In this document: in pieces, positions 7,415 to 8,700 of the stretch | Position numbering within the stretch: position 1 is the stretch's first letter | Layout: the number at the start of each line of letters is the position of its first letter | Source of the DNA: Actinomycetes bacterium | Lineage (GTDB): Bacteria > Actinomycetota > Actinomycetes > Propionibacteriales > Nocardioidaceae | Direction of reading: 5' to 3' | DNA: 8,700 nucleotides | Assembly: GCA_029779385.1 (NCBI GenBank) | Contig: JAKPAQ010000624.1 | Span: 1 to 8,700, forward strand | The notes under the pieces: generated by a model | What the model was told of the DNA's origin: nothing | Seen by the model: the letters and a program-made list of their open reading frames with translations, nothing else | Database searches by the model: none | Made by a program: the position numbers and the translations under genes

Positions 7415-7846
7415 TTACTTCTTACTCAAGTCAATGCCACATTCTTCCTGCGCATGGGCCACCACTTTTTCACGATCGGCTTGAGTGTCATTGAAAGCAC
7501 CGAAAGCCTTGTCTAGGCGATCTATGTCGGCTTGGGAGAGCGCGTTTGCCTGCTCTTCTAACCTTAGTTCTTCAAGTTTGATCCCGGACTTGTCCAACGC
7601 AGAAACAACGTCTGTGGTCGCCTTGGAGATCGAGTTCCATTGGGGCGCAATTGCCGCTGGCGCGACCTTCGCTACGCTCGCCGCCGCTGCTGCGTTGGCT
7701 TCAAAATTGGCTTGAGTGCGCTTGTCGAATTTGGCGAAAACGTCGGCGTTTTCGTTGATCGCATCACAGTAGGCCCCTCCCCCTGAACAAGCGGTGAGCG
7801 AACCAACTGCCAGAACGGAACACAGGAGAAAGGCAATTCGGCGCAC
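7415..7846 (-). CDS. Small secreted lipoprotein, function unknown
   Basis: I do not recognise the family. From the GTG at 7846 the product is 143 residues. It starts MRR, then has a hydrophobic segment IAFLLCSVLAVGSL (4-17) and the lipobox LTAC (17-20). This predicts cleavage before Cys20 and lipid anchoring on the outer face of the membrane. The mature part starts with a GGG linker. It then has a largely helical, Ala- and charge-rich body containing an alanine run (52-56), and ends in EECGIDLSKK. Only Cys27 (AYCDAI) and Cys136 remain besides the lipid cysteine, one near each end of the mature domain, so a disulfide clamp is plausible. The frame stays open upstream to 7906, but those extra residues precede a signal peptide and look untranslated. 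The gene is divergent from the sigma factor and directly upstream of mihF. A sensor or partner role for the sigma factor would be a guess. Confidence 0.8.
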   Translation of the reverse strand: MRRIAFLLCSVLAVGSLTACSGGGAYCDAINENADVFAKFDKRTQANFEANAAAAASVAKVAPAAIAPQWNSISKATTDVVSALDKSGIKLEELRLEEQANALSQADIDRLDKAFGAFNDTQADREKVVAHAQEECGIDLSKK

Positions 7847-7858
7847 CCGGACACAATA
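7846..7858 (-). promoter_or_regulatory. Candidate leaderless promoter -10 for the lipoprotein gene
   Basis: On the minus strand TATTGT (7858-7853) fits the TAnnnT pattern of actinobacterial -10 elements. It ends six bases before the GTG, so transcription starting at the usual distance would begin at or next to the start codon. No ribosome binding site precedes this GTG, which agrees with a leaderless mRNA. No convincing -35 was found 17-18 bases upstream. Confidence 0.4.
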
Positions 7859-7879
7859 CTGCGGTATCAGCGTGCCCTC

Positions 7880-7917
7880 TTCACGCCTCGTCGAGAGTGT
7901 GCGCACAATAAACCCCG
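7880..7917 (+). promoter_or_regulatory. Candidate leaderless promoter for the sigma factor gene
   Basis: TTCACG (7880-7885, four of six matches to TTGACA) is followed after 18 bases by CACAAT (7904-7909, four of six matches to TATAAT). The expected start of transcription, about seven bases further on, coincides with the GTG at 7917. No ribosome binding site lies in front of that GTG. The match is modest but its geometry is right for a leaderless transcript. Confidence 0.42.
7898..7907. repeat. Perfect 10-bp palindrome TGTGCGCACA overlapping the sigma gene -10
   Basis: TGTGCGCACA is identical to its reverse complement and overlaps the candidate -10 CACAAT by four bases. A symmetric site in this position is typical of repressor operators or autoregulatory sites. 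A 10-bp palindrome can occur by chance in GC-rich DNA, so this is only a candidate. Confidence 0.3.
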
Positions 7918-8486
7918 TGACCGACGATGGGCGATGGATTCGTTCCGCAGAAGCCTTCGACCGCTGGCGTAGCGGCGAACGCGGCGCGATTGACGAACTT
8001 GTTCACGAAATGACACCCGTGCTCTGGCATGTTGTTCGTGCCTACCGCCTAGATGAGGACGTCTGCGAAGACATCATTCAGTTCACTTGGCTGACTCTCG
8101 TTCGCAAAGCAGACAGCGTTGAGAATCCGCGTGCGATCGCAGCCTGGTTGATCATCACCGCGCGACGCCAGGCTTGGCGAGTGGCCGCCCGCAAGCGGCG
8201 TGAGGACCCAGTCGATGAAGAACTTCTCGCCCCTGTCTTACCCAAGACCTCCAGTGCCGAGTCGGTAGCCGTCGAAACCGACGGAAACCACCGCCTCTGG
8301 GCCGCAGTCTCCCGGCTCAATGAACGCTGCCAGCGGCTGCTTCGAGTTATCGCCTTTGACGACCGGCCCGACTATGAGCATCTATCCCAGGAGATGGGCA
8401 TGCCGATCGGCAGCATTGGCCCCACCCGACGCCGCTGCCTAGAGAAACTCAAGTCGTCTATGTCTGACGAGGGGGCCAAACCATGA
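7917..8486 (+). CDS. ECF-type (group 4) RNA polymerase sigma factor
   Basis: The 189-residue product has the two-domain layout of extracytoplasmic-function sigma factors, which redirect RNA polymerase to a small regulon. Region 2 spans about residues 14-95: FDRWRSGERGAIDELVHEM, then DEDVCEDIIQFTWLTLVRK (46-64), with NPRAIAAWLIITARRQAW (70-87) in the promoter-melting segment. A charged, variable linker (96-125) lacks region 3. Region 4 (about 128-178) carries LNERCQRLLRVIAF and a helix-turn-helix ending MGMPIGSIGPTRRRCLEKL (160-178). I recall the SIGPTR-RCL ending from actinobacterial ECF factors of unknown signal. The GTG at 7917 is chosen because the longer frame back to 7794 runs antisense through the lipoprotein signal peptide and has no sigma homology. 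The downstream gene overlaps its stop by four bases. Target promoters cannot be told from the sequence. Confidence 0.9.
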   Translation: MTDDGRWIRSAEAFDRWRSGERGAIDELVHEMTPVLWHVVRAYRLDEDVCEDIIQFTWLTLVRKADSVENPRAIAAWLIITARRQAWRVAARKRREDPVDEELLAPVLPKTSSAESVAVETDGNHRLWAAVSRLNERCQRLLRVIAFDDRPDYEHLSQEMGMPIGSIGPTRRRCLEKLKSSMSDEGAKP

Positions 8487-8700
8487 GCGAACGCGAACCG
8501 ATTTTCGATGACCTTCGCCGAATGTTTGAAGCGTTGGACCCGCCGCCAGAACACCTCGAAGAAGCCATGATCGCCGCCGTCGCTGCCGAGGATCTCGATA
8601 GTGAATATGCGCTGCTTAGCCTGCTTAGCCGAAACAACGAACTGGTCGGAACGCGTGGCGCCGGCCCGCTGACGGTCGAGTTTGCCTATAACGATGTGAC
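8483..8700 (+). CDS. Sigma-factor-coupled partner protein, N-terminal 72 residues (cut off by window edge)
   Basis: The frame opens with an ATG overlapping the sigma factor stop (ATGA) and stays open to the right edge, giving 72 complete codons. The visible part is acidic and mainly helical: FDDLRRMFEALDPPPEHLEE (8-27), an alanine-rich helix with EDLDSEYALLSLLSR (36-50), then GPLTVEFAYNDV (61-72), which looks like the start of a beta-rich part. No signal peptide, membrane helix, or HxxxCxxC zinc motif of classical anti-sigma factors is present so far. From memory, actinobacterial ECF genes are sometimes followed by small proteins with an LDPPP-x-L N-terminus and an E-D-L-D stretch, and then by a CHAT-domain or other protease gene. 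That resemblance was not searched. Its role could be anti-sigma factor, adaptor or co-regulator; the coupling only shows that it is made together with the sigma factor. Confidence 0.8.
   Translation, partial: MSEREPIFDDLRRMFEALDPPPEHLEEAMIAAVAAEDLDSEYALLSLLSRNNELVGTRGAGPLTVEFAYNDV
8612..8629 (+). repeat. 9-bp perfect tandem duplication CTGCTTAGC
   Basis: Two adjacent identical copies of CTGCTTAGC lie in frame in the partner gene and encode LLSLLS (44-49). The identity at the nucleotide level, including the rarer CTT and AGC choices, suggests a recent slippage duplication. It keeps the reading frame. Confidence 0.6.

Noticed and set aside
7406..7434. Possible mihF promoter built on TTGACT (minus 7434-7429)
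   Set aside because: The hexamer at 17-18 bases spacing (ACGAGT) matches -10 poorly, and TTGACT is explained as codons for the conserved lipoprotein C-terminus.
7847..7906. 20-residue extension of the lipoprotein upstream of MRRIAF
   Set aside because: It would put a charged stretch before a normal signal peptide and overlaps the divergent promoter region.
7794..7916. 41-residue N-terminal extension of the sigma factor
   Set aside because: It is antisense to the lipoprotein signal peptide and basic without sigma homology; the GTG at 7917 fits the family start and the promoter spacing.
1..8700. Insertion sequences, CRISPR arrays, tRNA or rRNA genes, attachment sites
   Set aside because: No transposase motifs, regularly spaced repeats, cloverleaf-like segments or rRNA-like sequence were seen on reading the window; nearly all bases are taken up by recognisable genes.

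Overview
The window looks like chromosomal DNA from a moderately GC-rich actinobacterium. The best evidence is an unbroken minus-strand gene run that in transcription order reads mihF, gmk, rpoZ, coaBC, metK, priA, fmt, rsmB. This is the conserved actinobacterial order. The run also carries two lineage-specific signatures: an actinobacterial integration host factor (mIHF/sIHF type, unrelated to HU-like IHF) and a PriA that has lost its helicase motifs. GTG or TTG starts are common. I cannot name the genus.

Layout by position. From 1 to 4870 the minus strand carries rsmB (3' end beyond the left edge), fmt, priA and metK, packed with a 4-base overlap and gaps of 22 and 8 bases. From 4871 to 4956 there is an 86-base gap upstream of metK. 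At the coaBC/metK junction a nested hairpin contains the coaBC stop codon and is followed by a T-rich tract, so metK and the genes after it may have their own promoter. From 4957 to 7385 lie coaBC, rpoZ, gmk and mihF, again tightly packed. At 7415-7846 a small lipoprotein gene of unknown function sits directly upstream of mihF on the same strand. A 70-base divergent intergenic region (7847-7916) separates it from a plus-strand ECF-type sigma factor gene (7917-8486). That gene overlaps by 4 bases a partner gene that runs off the right edge.

How the genes work together. The minus-strand block is core housekeeping: nucleoid organisation (mihF), GMP phosphorylation (gmk), the omega subunit of RNA polymerase (rpoZ), the middle steps of coenzyme A synthesis (coaBC), S-adenosylmethionine synthesis (metK), a primosome-type protein (priA), initiator tRNA formylation (fmt) and 16S rRNA methylation (rsmB). 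MetK makes the SAM that RsmB uses. The right end is the accessory part: a sigma factor with a translationally coupled partner, set back to back with a lipoprotein gene. Both genes in the divergent region have a -10-like element at the distance expected for leaderless transcripts. No mobile elements, CRISPR arrays, rRNA or tRNA genes were seen, and no stretch over 300 bases lacks a gene.
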